A DNA stretch of 64,000 bases from Roseomonas genomospecies 6 (GTDB lineage: Bacteria; Pseudomonadota; Alphaproteobacteria; Azospirillales; Azospirillaceae): the NCBI RefSeq assembly GCF_008365375.1, contig NZ_QOKW01000024.1, forward strand, positions 40,354 to 104,353, in the 5' to 3' direction. This document shows positions 32,768 through 41,732 of the stretch, piece by piece; position 1 is the stretch's first letter, and each line of letters begins with the position of its first letter. The notes below the pieces were generated by a model that was not told the DNA's origin, did not search any database, and was given only the letters and a program-made list of their open reading frames with translations. The position numbers and the translations under genes were made by a program.

Positions 32768-32988
32768 CGGTTATGGTTCCCCGCGCCGTCCGGTGGCGGG
32801 GCTAAGAGGGAAGCCGGTGCGCCGCCGCCCCGTTCCGGGGAGGTAAGGGCAAGTCCGGCGCTGCCCCCGCAACTGTGAGCGGTGAGCGGCCTCGTCCTTT
32901 CCGTGTCACTGGCGCCGCCTTGCGAAGGGCGCCGGGAAGGCCGGACGATGCCGCCTTGACCCGCAAGCCAGGAGACCTGCCGTAACCG
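32768..32988 (+). ncRNA. Cobalamin (AdoCbl) riboswitch
   Basis: P1 is formed by CGGTTA (32768-32773) and TAACCG (32983-32988). Between them lie the conserved elements of the class: gggaagccggtgc, ggtaagggcaagtccggcgc-like core, GCCCCCGCAACTGTGA-type segment with the following GAGCGG, and the B12 box AAGCCAGGAGACCTGCC at 32964-32980. It should lower expression of the downstream transporter gene when adenosylcobalamin is plentiful. The 187 nt between it and the start codon contain GC-rich hairpins but no clear terminator, so control may be at translation. Confidence 0.95.
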
Positions 32989-33175
32989 AACGTACGTCCT
33001 CGGGCGGGGTGCCCCGGTGACCGCTTGCCGATGTCCGGCCCGAAGGCCGCCGGACCCCCCGCAAGCCGTCCCTGCCGGTGCGCCACGTCACAGGACCAAA
33101 GGGGGTTGCGATGCCGGTGCCTGCCTGCAACGACGCCCCTTCCAACGCATGGCAGACTCGGAAAGGGCATAGAGC

Positions 33176-33856
33176 ATGCACATCGAACCCGGCGTCGTGG
33201 ACGGCGCCAAGATCGCTCTCAGCTATGCGACCGCCGCCGGCGGCTTCGCCATGGCCGGAAAGCTGGCGCACGACGACGTCCGCAACAACGGCGGAATCGC
33301 GCCGCTGGTGCTGCGCAGCCTGATCGCCACCGCGCTGGTCTTCTCCTTCTTCGAGGTGTTCCCGCACCACCCCGTGGGCGTGTCCGAGGTTCACCTGATC
33401 CTGGGCTCGACGCTGCTGCTGCTGTTCGGCGCCGGTGCGGCCTCCATCGGCCTTGCCGCCGGCCTGCTGATCCAGGGCCTGTTCTTCGCTCCGTTCGATC
33501 TGCCGCAGTACGGCATGAACGTCACGACGCTGCTGGTCCCGCTGTGGGGCATCAGCCTGCTGGCGAAGCGGATCGTTCCGGACGCCACCCCCTATGTCGA
33601 CCTGAAGTATTCGCAGGCGCTGGCCCTCTCCACCGCCTATCAGGGCGGCATCGTCGCCTGGGTGGCCTTCTGGGCCTTCTACGGCAACGGCTTCACCGCC
33701 GAGACCATGATGCAGGTCGCCTCCTTCGGCGCCGCCTACATGGCCGTCATCATCATCGAGCCGCTGGCCGACCTCGCCGTTCTGGCCGTCGCCAAGGCTC
33801 TGCGCCGCCAGAGCGGGGGGCCGCTGTTCAACGCTCGCCTGCATCAGGCCGCCTGA
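33176..33856 (+). CDS. CbiM-type ECF cobalt transporter substrate component
   Basis: A 226-residue integral membrane protein with about six hydrophobic segments and the hallmark N-terminus MHIEPGVV, where Met1 and His2 of CbiM bind Co2+. The GxxSIGLAAGLLIQGLFFAPFD region is typical. CbiM normally works with CbiN, CbiQ and the ATPase CbiO; none is in this window, so it is either a solitary type or uses distant partners. GGAAAGGG precedes the ATG. The cobalamin riboswitch upstream strongly supports a role in cobalt uptake for B12. Confidence 0.88.
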   Translation: MHIEPGVVDGAKIALSYATAAGGFAMAGKLAHDDVRNNGGIAPLVLRSLIATALVFSFFEVFPHHPVGVSEVHLILGSTLLLLFGAGAASIGLAAGLLIQGLFFAPFDLPQYGMNVTTLLVPLWGISLLAKRIVPDATPYVDLKYSQALALSTAYQGGIVAWVAFWAFYGNGFTAETMMQVASFGAAYMAVIIIEPLADLAVLAVAKALRRQSGGPLFNARLHQAA

Positions 33857-33886
33857 TCGGGCGCTTGCCGGCACGGCCATCGCGTG

Positions 33887-33918
33887 AAGGGCGGCGGGTC
33901 ATCCCCGCCGCCCTTTTT
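33887..33918 (+). terminator. Rho-independent terminator after the CbiM gene
   Basis: GGGCGGCGGG (33889-33898) pairs with CCCGCCGCCC (33904-33913), followed by five T. It lies between convergent genes and may also slow transcription coming from the superoxide dismutase gene. Confidence 0.88.
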
Positions 33919-33921
33919 CGT

Positions 33922-34659
33922 TCAGATCACCAGCTCGCCCTTGCGGATCGCCGCGTAACGGCGGTTCACCGCCCCCCAGTCCACCACGTTCCACCAGGCC
34001 GCCAGATAGTCGGCGCGCCGGTTCTGGTATTTCAGGTAATAGGCGTGCTCCCACACGTCGTTGCCCATCAGCACGGGGACGCCCTCCATGGCCGGGGAGT
34101 CCTGGTTCGGGCGGGCGGCGATGGCGAGCTTGCCCGACGACGGATCGGCGGTGACGAAGACCCAGCCGCTGCCGAACTGCCCCGCCCCCGCCGAATTGAA
34201 GCGCGTCTTGAATTCGTCGAAGCTGCCGAAGTCCCGCGAGATGGCGGCACCGACCTCGCCGCTCGGAGCGCCGCCGGCGTTCGGCCCCATGATGCTCCAG
34301 AACATGCTGTGGTTGGCGTGCCCGCCGCCGTTGTTGCGGACGGCGGTGCGGATGCTCTCCGGAAGCTCCGGCACCCGCTTCAGCAGGTCGGCCAGGGACA
34401 TCGCCTGAAGATCGCCGTGGTTGGCAAGCGCCTTGTTCAGATTGTCCACGTAAGCCTGATGGTGCTTGCCGTGATGCACGCTCATGGTCGTCGCGTCGAT
34501 GTGCGGCTCCAGAGCCGCCGGGGCGTAGGGCAGCGGCGGCAGCGTGAACCCCTTTCCGCCCGGCGCTTGAGCGAATGAAAAGCGCGGCTCCACGGCCAGA
34601 ACCAGCGCGGCGGCGCCGGCGGACAGCAGCAGTTGGCGGCGATCCAGACGAGCGGACAT
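33922..34659 (-). CDS. Exported Fe/Mn superoxide dismutase
   Basis: A 245-residue superoxide dismutase with a signal peptide. After MSARL the DRRQLLLSAGAAALVLA stretch is a Tat-like leader, with cleavage probable near SFAQA (about residue 30). The enzyme part has TLPPLPYAP, the metal ligands in the HHGKHHQAYV region, NHSMFW, and DVWEHAYYLKYQNRR near the end. Metal preference (Fe or Mn) is not certain. Most alphaproteobacterial SODs of this class are cytosolic; a Tat leader means a folded, metal-loaded enzyme in the periplasm. GGGAGG precedes ATG 34659. Confidence 0.9.
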   Translation of the reverse strand: MSARLDRRQLLLSAGAAALVLAVEPRFSFAQAPGGKGFTLPPLPYAPAALEPHIDATTMSVHHGKHHQAYVDNLNKALANHGDLQAMSLADLLKRVPELPESIRTAVRNNGGGHANHSMFWSIMGPNAGGAPSGEVGAAISRDFGSFDEFKTRFNSAGAGQFGSGWVFVTADPSSGKLAIAARPNQDSPAMEGVPVLMGNDVWEHAYYLKYQNRRADYLAAWWNVVDWGAVNRRYAAIRKGELVI

Positions 34660-34785
34660 GAGACCTCCCGAGTTATGTTGCGTGCCGAACGGCGGGGAAA
34701 GCGACAGCCTCTTTGCGCCCCGCTTCCCACTCAACAGGGCAATGGGCGTACTCATTCGGCATCGACATGTGGCGTGACGCCGGTT

Positions 34786-35160
34786 TTACAGCGGGAGCTT
34801 TCCCGCCACGCCCGCGGAGACGGACCGGGCCAGGCCCATCGGCACCGCCCGCCAGCGCCCCAGGCGAAAACGCGAGGGTGCCGCCGCCGGCTTCCTGACG
34901 GGCGCAGGCGCCGCCGCTCCTGCCGCCTCCTGGCTTTTACGGGTGCGGCGTTCGCGCAGCAGCAGGCGCATCACCTCCTCCTCCGTGACCGTCCGTCCGG
35001 CCCATGCCGAGGCGAGGCTGGCGGTGTCCTGAAGGGCGGCGACCTGCGCCAGGGTGCCGGTCAGCCCCTTGGCTGCCGCGGTTTCCAGCGCTTCACGATG
35101 AATGGCGAGAATGAACGGCTTCAACCCGCTGTCGGGCGATCCGTGCGGCGGTGTCGGCAT
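34786..35160 (-). CDS. Hypothetical protein
   Basis: 124 residues, ATG 35160, upstream of the superoxide dismutase on the same strand. The first half is helical and mildly acidic (TVTEEEVMRLLLRE); the second is Ala/Pro/Arg-rich and basic. No motif is recognised. The frame is open on several sides in this GC-rich DNA, so it could be spurious. Confidence 0.4.
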   Translation of the reverse strand: MPTPPHGSPDSGLKPFILAIHREALETAAAKGLTGTLAQVAALQDTASLASAWAGRTVTEEEVMRLLLRERRTRKSQEAAGAAAPAPVRKPAAAPSRFRLGRWRAVPMGLARSVSAGVAGKLPL

Positions 35161-35330
35161 GGGAGGCTCCGGGGATTCGTTCGATCGGGTGAGCCATCAT
35201 CCAACCGATAACGCCGCCGCGGCAAAGGCCCCTACGGATTAGCCCGCCATCCCCCTTCGGGAGGATCGGCCTGGGATCGGAACCATCGATGAACCGGGAA
35301 GAACCGGCGTCCTGCCGGGAAGGAGAGAGT

Positions 35331-35406
<76 letters not shown>

Positions 35407-35436
35407 ACTATACTCTCAGACCAACACAAGAGGTGT

Positions 35437-35523
35437 TGGTGCGCTTGGAGGGACTCGAACCCCCACGGCCTTTCAGCCACTAGGACCTGAACCTAGCGCG
35501 TCTACCAATTCCGCCACAAGCGC
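35437..35523 (-). tRNA. tRNA-Leu (CAG)
   Basis: The minus strand folds into an 87-nt class II tRNA starting GCGCTTGTGGCGGAA, with a long variable arm and an encoded CCA. The anticodon stem CTAGG/CCTAG encloses TTCAGGT, giving anticodon CAG. It lies 31 bp upstream of tRNA-Ala and is probably cotranscribed with it. Confidence 0.95.
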
Positions 35524-35659
35524 GTCGTCTACTCTTGCATCCCGCGTCTCTTGGGGTGACGCGGGAGCGCTGATATAGCCGTGCCGAAGGCGGGGCTCAA
35601 GCGAAATCGACATCGGCCCGTCACTTTTTCGCAAAGCCCTGCAAACGCGCGCCGGCGCC

Positions 35660-38002
35660 CTACTCCGCGGCCCCGGCGTGGCGCATCCGGCCCGCTCCGG
35701 CGGCGCTCACGTCCGCCAGCGTCTCCGCCGCGCCGCGGGCGATGTGCAGGGTCCGCTGCGGCAGCGGGAAGTCGATTCCCAATTCGATGAAGCGCGCCTT
35801 CATGCGCCCGTTGAACTCACGCCCGACGTTCCATTGCTGGATGGGCAGCGTCTTGATCCGCGCCTTGATGACCGCCGCGGACTCCTGGAAGGAATCGACG
35901 CCCAGCACCTCCAGCGGCTCCAGGATCAGGGGCGCGAAGCGCGGGTCCTTGCGCAGCTCGTCCCCGATGCCGTGCAGGACGGAGACCACGCGGTCGGCGT
36001 TCTCGTGATAGGGGATCGCCACGTCGAACACATAGTAGCTGAAGTCCTTCGTCATGTTCGACACGCTGGTGACCGCGCTGAAGGGAATGGTGTGGACCGT
36101 CCCGTCGAAATCGCGCAGCCGGATGGTGCGGATGTTCATCCCCTCCACCAGACCGCCCTTGCCGCCGACATTCACCACGTCGCCGACGGAGATGGTGTCC
36201 TCGAACAGGATGAACAGGCCGGTGATGACGTCCTTCACCAGCGTCTGGGCGCCGAAGCCGACCGCGAGGCCGACCACCCCGGCGCCGGCCAGCAGCGGGC
36301 CGATGTTCAGCCCCAGCTCCGACAGGGCGATCAGCGTCACCAGAGTCAGCAGGACCACCAGAAGCGCGCTGCGCAGCAGCGGCAGCAGGGTGCGCACCCG
36401 CGCGCTGCGCTGGATGGCGCGCCCGTTGCGGTCCGTCGTCGCCAGATGGCGCTCGATCATCCCGTTCGTCACCTCCCACACGCCGAGCGCGATGGCACCG
36501 ACCAGCAGAAGCGACAGGCCCGACGCCACGATGCGCAGGCCGACCGCCGTCTGCAGCCAGCCCCAGACATCCAGCCCCCAGGCCGTCAGCACCGCCAGCC
36601 CGGCCAGCAGGGCCACCGCCCCCCGCAGCAGCCGCGCGACGGGCACGATGTAGCGGCGCAGCCGCCCCGCCGCCCAGGCCGCCTGACCCCGCCGGCGGTC
36701 CATGCGCTCCAGCAGCGCCGCGGCGGCGCGGGCGATCCCCCGCCCAACCAGCCGCGCGGCCCCGGCGACCACCAGGGTCACCGCCGTCGCCTGCACCACG
36801 AACAGCAGCCCGCCGCGGATCTCCAGCGCCCAGATGCCGAACAGGACGACGATGTAGAGGATGGCGATGGCATGCCAGACATCGGCCACGCGGCGGCCCG
36901 CGGCGCGCAGCATCCGCCCCGGTCCGGCGGCCCGCCGCCCCGGCGGAAGCGGCGATACCGCGTCGGACAGCGACTGGGAGGCCGCGATTCCGCCGCGCAG
37001 CCGCGCCGCCACCGCCTCCCGGCTTTGCAGCACCAGCGCGGCCAGCATGACGGCGACGACCAGACCGACCAGGGTCACCAACGCGCTGTAGCTCCGCGCC
37101 GGAAGGCCGAGCTGCCGCGCCGCCTCGGCCAGGAACATGCCGTAGAGCGTCGTTATGGCGATGGTGCGGCACCAGCGCAGCAGGCGCAGGGCCGACCCGT
37201 CGCTCATCGGGATCAGCCGCAGGTTCGGCGAGGCCGGAGCCAGCAGCGCCCGCACGACCAGCAGCGCGACCTGAACGAAGATGCTGGCGTTCAGGAAGGT
37301 GACGCTGAGCAGCCGCACCACCGGCGGCGGGTCGAACAGGGCCAGCACGCCGAATCCGGCGGCGGCGAAGGCCACGATGGGGGCCACGTCGAACAGCGAC
37401 CGCACCAGCAGCAGCGGCACCTTGGCGATGGCGGAATGGATGGGGCGCGCCGCCAGCATCGCCCGCGGGCGCCGCAAGGTGCGGATCGCGAGCAGCCGGG
37501 CGCCCTGCCCGACCACCACGACCAGCAGAAGCTCCGCGGCCAGCCATCCCCAGGCCGCGCGCTGCGCCGGATCGGAAACCTGCCGCTCCAGCCAGCTCAG
37601 CCCCTGCGGGGCGCTCAGCAGCGCATCCCCCGCCAGGGCGGCTTCCTGGCCCAGCCCGTCGAGCCGTTCCGACAGGAGGGTGAGCAGGCGCGTGCCGATC
37701 CCTTCCGGCTCCTCCGGCGCGGCGGCCTCCTCCGCCTGCTCCAGGGCGCGGAGCTGGCCGAGCAGAACGGCACGGCGCTCCGGGTCCTCCAGCGTCTGGC
37801 GCAGCCGCGCGATCTCCTCCGGGTCGGGCGCGGCGTCGGTCCGGGCGGGCTGGGTGGGTTGGGCGGGCGTCGGGATCTGGGCCGAAGCCGGTGTGGCGGG
37901 CACACCCAGCGCGGCGGTCAGCAGGAAAAGAAGGGCGGAAAGGCCACGCAGGGCACGGAGGCGGGCGGCGGAAAGCCGCGGGGCACGTTCGTCGGAAGTC
38001 AT
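35660..38002 (-). CDS. MscS-family mechanosensitive channel with large N-terminal region
   Basis: About 780 residues. A signal peptide (residues 1-33, ending TPASAQ) precedes a coiled, Glu-rich periplasmic part, then about eleven hydrophobic segments, and the MscS core near the C-terminus: the pore helix GVVGLAVGFGAQTLVKDVITGLFILFEDTISVGDVV (in pieces) and the beta domain with VEGMNIRTIRLRDFDGTVHTIPFS. It resembles the large MscK/MscM-type channels that release solutes on hypo-osmotic shock. ATG 38002 begins the leader; a longer frame upstream was rejected. Confidence 0.9.
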   Translation of the reverse strand: MTSDERAPRLSAARLRALRGLSALLFLLTAALGVPATPASAQIPTPAQPTQPARTDAAPDPEEIARLRQTLEDPERRAVLLGQLRALEQAEEAAAPEEPEGIGTRLLTLLSERLDGLGQEAALAGDALLSAPQGLSWLERQVSDPAQRAAWGWLAAELLLVVVVGQGARLLAIRTLRRPRAMLAARPIHSAIAKVPLLLVRSLFDVAPIVAFAAAGFGVLALFDPPPVVRLLSVTFLNASIFVQVALLVVRALLAPASPNLRLIPMSDGSALRLLRWCRTIAITTLYGMFLAEAARQLGLPARSYSALVTLVGLVVAVMLAALVLQSREAVAARLRGGIAASQSLSDAVSPLPPGRRAAGPGRMLRAAGRRVADVWHAIAILYIVVLFGIWALEIRGGLLFVVQATAVTLVVAGAARLVGRGIARAAAALLERMDRRRGQAAWAAGRLRRYIVPVARLLRGAVALLAGLAVLTAWGLDVWGWLQTAVGLRIVASGLSLLLVGAIALGVWEVTNGMIERHLATTDRNGRAIQRSARVRTLLPLLRSALLVVLLTLVTLIALSELGLNIGPLLAGAGVVGLAVGFGAQTLVKDVITGLFILFEDTISVGDVVNVGGKGGLVEGMNIRTIRLRDFDGTVHTIPFSAVTSVSNMTKDFSYYVFDVAIPYHENADRVVSVLHGIGDELRKDPRFAPLILEPLEVLGVDSFQESAAVIKARIKTLPIQQWNVGREFNGRMKARFIELGIDFPLPQRTLHIARGAAETLADVSAAGAGRMRHAGAAE

Positions 38003-38214
38003 CGTCCTCTGGCGGGTCCGGTTCTGGAAAAGGTCCGGCGGAGCGGTCCGGTCGGCGGGACCGAACTCAAGCCAACAGCGCCGGGCGCGGTTTGTCTTGC
38101 AGCGCAGCAACCCGAACGGAATCGGGAAGGGCTTCATGACGACGATCCACCCTCTCCCCTCCTCCAGACACCCTCGGACGACGACCGAAGATCGCGGCCA
38201 CCACGATTTCCGGC

Positions 38215-38245
38215 TTGCACCTCCGCACTGATATACTAATATGCT
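38215..38245 (+). promoter_or_regulatory. Promoter of GntR1-kduI-kduD with operator copy 1
   Basis: TTGCAC (38215-38220) and TATGCT (38240-38245) are separated by 19 bp. The operator CTGATATACTAA fills 38228-38239 and abuts the -10 hexamer directly. The start codon of the GntR gene is 38 bp downstream. Binding here would block RNA polymerase, consistent with autorepression. Confidence 0.65.
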
Positions 38246-38283
38246 CTCTCAGGACCGGACCGACCGGTGAAACAGGTGCAGCC

Positions 38284-39033
38284 ATGGACACGCCGACCCC
38301 TCCGATGCCCGCCGGCAGCAAGCGTCCCGCCCCGCCGCGGGGCGCGGTGAAGCCGTCCCGCGGGCCGGCGCGCGGCGCGTCCACCATGGGTACGATCCAC
38401 CGGTCGCTGCGCGCGGACATCGTGGAGATGCGGCGCAAGCCGGGCGAACCCATCGTCGAGAAGCACATCGCCGAAGCCTTCGGCGTCAGCCGCACCCCGG
38501 TGCGCGAGGCGCTGCAACGGCTGGCCGACGAAGGGCTGATCGAAATCTTCCCGCAGGTGGGCACCTTCGTCGCCCGCATCCCGGTCAACGCCCTGCCGGA
38601 GGCCATCGTCATCCGCACCTCGCTGGAGGGCACCGCCGTCCGCCACGCCGCGCAGCGCGCCACCGGAAGCCAGGTCGCCGGCCTGCGCGCCAATCTGGTG
38701 CTCCAGCAGGAGACGGTGCAGGACGGCGATCTCGACGCCTTCCACGAGGCCGACGAGCGGTTCCACGCCCTGATCGCGGAGATCGCCGGCTATCCCCGCC
38801 TGTGGAGCATGGCGCAGCAGGTGAAGGTCCAGGTGGACCGCTACCGCCGCCTGACCCTGCCGGAACCGGGGCGCCTCGCCCATGTCCTGGCCGAGCACGC
38901 CGGCATCGTGGACGCCATCGCCGACGCCGACCCGGCCCTGGCCGCCGACCGGATGGCCGTTCACCTGGACGGCCTGCTCACCTCGATCCCCCTGGCCCAG
39001 GGGGCGAACCCCTTCTTCTTCACCGGCTCCTGA
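38284..39033 (+). CDS. GntR/FCD-family transcriptional regulator (GntR1)
   Basis: A 249-residue regulator with a basic, Pro-rich tail of ~35 residues, a winged helix domain (IVEMRRKPGEPI, then AFGVSRTPVREALQRLADEGLIEI), and a C-terminal FCD ligand domain with the metal-binding His set (FHEADERFHALI, LAEHAGIVDAI, MAVHLDGL). It heads the kduI-kduD transcript, so it likely controls hexuronate catabolism. A close paralogue lies at 61585-62346. A shared operator occurs in front of five units of this window. Effector unknown; 2-keto-3-deoxygluconate or a uronate is a reasonable guess. Confidence 0.9.
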   Translation: MDTPTPPMPAGSKRPAPPRGAVKPSRGPARGASTMGTIHRSLRADIVEMRRKPGEPIVEKHIAEAFGVSRTPVREALQRLADEGLIEIFPQVGTFVARIPVNALPEAIVIRTSLEGTAVRHAAQRATGSQVAGLRANLVLQQETVQDGDLDAFHEADERFHALIAEIAGYPRLWSMAQQVKVQVDRYRRLTLPEPGRLAHVLAEHAGIVDAIADADPALAADRMAVHLDGLLTSIPLAQGANPFFFTGS

Positions 39034-39082
39034 CCGGCCCCAAAAACACCGAACCCCAAAGACACCAGACGAGGACACCGCC

Positions 39083-39919
39083 ATGAAGATCACCGTCCGG
39101 CACGCGTCACACCAGGACGACGTCCGCAACTACGACACCGGCAAGCTGCGCGACCACTTCCTCGTCCCGTCCATCTTCGAGGCGGACGACATCGTCCTCA
39201 CCTACAGCCACATCGACCGTTTCGTGGTCGGCGGCGCCATGCCGGTGTCCGGCCCGCTGAAGCTGGAATCGGCCAAGGCGATCGGTTCGGCCAACTTCCT
39301 CGACCGGCGCGAGCTGGGCGCGGTCAACGTCGGCGGCCCGGGCCGCATCACGGTGGACGGCGCGGTGTTCGATCTGGCCCCGCGCGACTGCCTCTACATC
39401 ACCATGGGCAGCCTGGACGTCCGTTTCGAAAGCCTGGACCCGGCCAACCCGGCGAAGTTCTATCTGAACAGCGCTCCGGCCCACGCCCGCTTCGAGACGA
39501 TGAAGATCTCCATCGAGCAGGCCAAGGCCGTGCACATGGGCGATCCGGCCCAGTCGAACGAGCGCACCATCTACCAGATGATCCATCCGGACGTCTGCCG
39601 CACCGCGCAGCTCGTGCTCGGCATGACCGTGCTGAAGCCGAACAACATGTGGAACACGATGCCGTGCCACACGCACGACCGGCGCTGCGAGGTCTATTTC
39701 TACTTCGACCTGCCGGAGCCGGCCCGCGTCTTCCACTTCATGGGCGAGCCGTCCGAGACGCGCCACATCGTCGTCGCCAACGAGCAGGCGGTGATCTCGC
39801 CGAGCTGGTCGATCCATTCCGGCGTCGGCACCCGCAACTACACCTTCATCTGGGCCATGGCCGGCGACAACCAGGACTTCACCGACATGGACTTCATCCC
39901 CATGGAAGACCTGCGCTGA
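39083..39919 (+). CDS. kduI: 5-dehydro-4-deoxy-D-glucuronate isomerase
   Basis: A 278-residue KduI, the same length as the E. coli enzyme. It converts 5-keto-4-deoxyuronate, the product of pectin or alginate-type unsaturated uronates, to 3-deoxy-D-glycero-2,5-hexodiulosonate. The zinc cupin ligands appear as His196 and His198 (PCHTHDRR), Glu203 and His245 (SWSIHSG). It starts 49 nt after GntR1 and is followed 31 nt later by kduD. Confidence 0.95.
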   Translation: MKITVRHASHQDDVRNYDTGKLRDHFLVPSIFEADDIVLTYSHIDRFVVGGAMPVSGPLKLESAKAIGSANFLDRRELGAVNVGGPGRITVDGAVFDLAPRDCLYITMGSLDVRFESLDPANPAKFYLNSAPAHARFETMKISIEQAKAVHMGDPAQSNERTIYQMIHPDVCRTAQLVLGMTVLKPNNMWNTMPCHTHDRRCEVYFYFDLPEPARVFHFMGEPSETRHIVVANEQAVISPSWSIHSGVGTRNYTFIWAMAGDNQDFTDMDFIPMEDLR

Positions 39920-39950
39920 ACCCCGGACGCCAAGAATAAGGACCAAGACA

Positions 39951-40715
39951 ATGGCTCAGGCACATCCCTTCGACCTCACCGGCAAGGTCGCCCTGGTGAC
40001 CGGCGCCCACACCGGCATCGGCCAGGGCATCGCCGTGGCGCTGGCCCAGGCCGGCGCCGACATCGCCGCCGCGGACGTCGTTCCGCTGGACGAGACCAAG
40101 GGCCTCGTCGAGGCCGCCGGCCGCCGCTTCCACGCCATGACGGCCGACCTGACCAGCATCGCCCCGGTGCAGGGTCTGGTGGAGGAAGCCGTCGGCACCT
40201 TCGGCGGGCTGGACATCCTGGTGAACAACGCCGGCCTGATCCGCCGCGCCGACGCCGTGGACTTCACCGAGGCCGACTGGGACCTCGTGATGAACATCAA
40301 CATCAAGACGGTCTTCTTCCTCTGCCAGGCCTTCGGGCGCTACGCCATCGGGCAGGGCCGCAAGGGCAAGATCATCAACATCGCCTCCATGCTGTCCTTC
40401 CAGGGCGGCATCCGCGTGCCCTCCTACACCGCCTCCAAGAGCGGCGTGGCCGGCATCACCCGGCTGCTCGCCAACGAATGGGCGGGCAAGGGCATCAACG
40501 TGAACGCCATCGCGCCGGGCTACGTCGCCACCAACAACACGGCGGCGCTCCGTGCCGACGAGCAGCGCAGCGCGGAAATCCTGGGCCGCATCCCGGCAGG
40601 CCGCTGGAGCGTCCCGTCCGACATGGGCGGCCCGGCGGTGTTCCTGGCCTCCGACGCGTCGGACTACGTCCATGGCACCGTCCTGCCGGTGGACGGCGGC
40701 TGGCTCGCCCGCTGA
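39951..40715 (+). CDS. kduD: 2-dehydro-3-deoxy-D-gluconate 5-dehydrogenase
   Basis: A 254-residue short-chain dehydrogenase. It reduces the diketo product of KduI to 2-keto-3-deoxygluconate (KDG). TGAHTGIGQGIA binds the nucleotide, NNAGLIRRADAVDF is typical of KduD, and the catalytic Ser, Tyr and Lys lie in ASMLSFQGG and SYTASKSG. The enzymes that consume KDG (KdgK, KdgA) are not in this window. It ends the GntR1-kduI-kduD unit. Confidence 0.95.
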   Translation: MAQAHPFDLTGKVALVTGAHTGIGQGIAVALAQAGADIAAADVVPLDETKGLVEAAGRRFHAMTADLTSIAPVQGLVEEAVGTFGGLDILVNNAGLIRRADAVDFTEADWDLVMNINIKTVFFLCQAFGRYAIGQGRKGKIINIASMLSFQGGIRVPSYTASKSGVAGITRLLANEWAGKGINVNAIAPGYVATNNTAALRADEQRSAEILGRIPAGRWSVPSDMGGPAVFLASDASDYVHGTVLPVDGGWLAR

Positions 40716-40725
40716 GGCGTCTGCG

Positions 40726-40767
40726 AGAGTAAGGCCGGGCGCCAACGGTGGCGCCCGGCCTTACTCT
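40726..40767. terminator. 18-bp perfect inverted repeat after kduD
   Basis: AGAGTAAGGCCGGGCGCC (40726-40743) and its exact complement (40750-40767) flank a 6-nt loop, one of the strongest hairpins here. It follows the kduD stop by 10 nt and probably ends or protects the transcript; a short T-rich tail (cttgt) follows. Confidence 0.75.
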
Positions 40768-40873
40768 TGTGGGGGTGCGGGGTTCGGACACGGCCCCCTC
40801 CGTCGCGTTTCCGCGGGCGTTCTTCGGAACTTCAGGGCATAACGAAAGGCCCCGGAACCGCAGCGCACCCGAC

Positions 40874-41665
40874 ATGCCGACGCAAAACGAAGCCCCCGTG
40901 ACCGAAACGGAATGGTCGATCCGGACCAAGGAAGGCGCCCTCTTCGCGAAGAGTTGGACTCCGGAAACTCCCGGCGCCGCGCCGATCATTCTGTTCCACG
41001 ACTCCCTCGGCAGCGTGGATTTGTGGCGCGGTTTTCCGCAGCGGCTGGCAGCCGGGACGAGCCGCCGCGTCATCGCCTATGATCGGCTCGGCTTCGGACG
41101 CTCGGCTCCGCATCCGGGTCGGCTCGCGCTGGATTTCGTCGCAGCGGAGGCGCGGGACACCATCCCGCACCTGCTCGGCCAGCTTGGCGTGACGGAGTTC
41201 GTCGCCTGCGGCCACAGCGTCGGGGGCGGCATGGCGGTCGAGACGGCGGCGCGCTTTCCGGAACGGTGCCGTGCGCTTGTGACCATCGCCGCGCAGGCCT
41301 TCGTGGAAGAGAGGACCCTCGCCGGCATCCGCGACGCAAAGCGCGATTTTCAGGACCCCGCCAACGTGGCGCGGCTGGCGAAGTATCACGGCGACAAGGC
41401 CCGGTGGGTCCTGGACGCCTGGACGGAAACGTGGCTGTCGCCCGGCTTCGCCGATTGGACCCTGGATGCAGCCCTCACGGCGGTCCGCTGCCCGGTTCTG
41501 GCGCTGCACGGCGACCGGGACGAATACGGCTCCAGCGCCCACCCCGAACGGATCGCCGCCGGGCGGGGAACCCCGCGGATTCTCCCGGACACCGGTCATG
41601 TGCCGCACCGGGAGAGGGAAACGCTCGTCATTGAGGAGATCGGAAGCTTCCTCGCCAAACGCTGA
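40874..41665 (+). CDS. Alpha/beta-fold hydrolase
   Basis: A 263-residue hydrolase. The nucleophile Ser115 is in GHSVGGG, an Asp lies in LHGDRDEYGS and the His in DTGHVPHRE, a complete triad. The oxyanion region is ILFHDSLGSVDLW. The reaction is unknown; esterase, lactonase or C-C hydrolase are possible. It follows kduD after a strong hairpin, so shared function with uronate degradation is not shown. ATG 40874 was chosen because the earlier in-frame start lies inside that hairpin. Confidence 0.85.
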   Translation: MPTQNEAPVTETEWSIRTKEGALFAKSWTPETPGAAPIILFHDSLGSVDLWRGFPQRLAAGTSRRVIAYDRLGFGRSAPHPGRLALDFVAAEARDTIPHLLGQLGVTEFVACGHSVGGGMAVETAARFPERCRALVTIAAQAFVEERTLAGIRDAKRDFQDPANVARLAKYHGDKARWVLDAWTETWLSPGFADWTLDAALTAVRCPVLALHGDRDEYGSSAHPERIAAGRGTPRILPDTGHVPHRERETLVIEEIGSFLAKR

Positions 41666-41732
41666 GGGTGCATTGGTCACGTCGGAGTTGCGGTAAAAGG
41701 CTGCTTTGCCGCTGAACAAGGGAAGCGTTGGG

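Noticed and set aside
33078..33323. Leader ORF downstream of the cobalamin riboswitch
   Set aside because: A short frame with a decent ribosome binding site (ATG 33110) overlaps the CbiM gene out of frame. It has no protein-like features, so I do not call it, though a leader peptide is not excluded.
35678..38239. 853-residue open frame on the plus strand
   Set aside because: Antisense to the MscS-type channel; Gln/Arg/His-rich and without domains.
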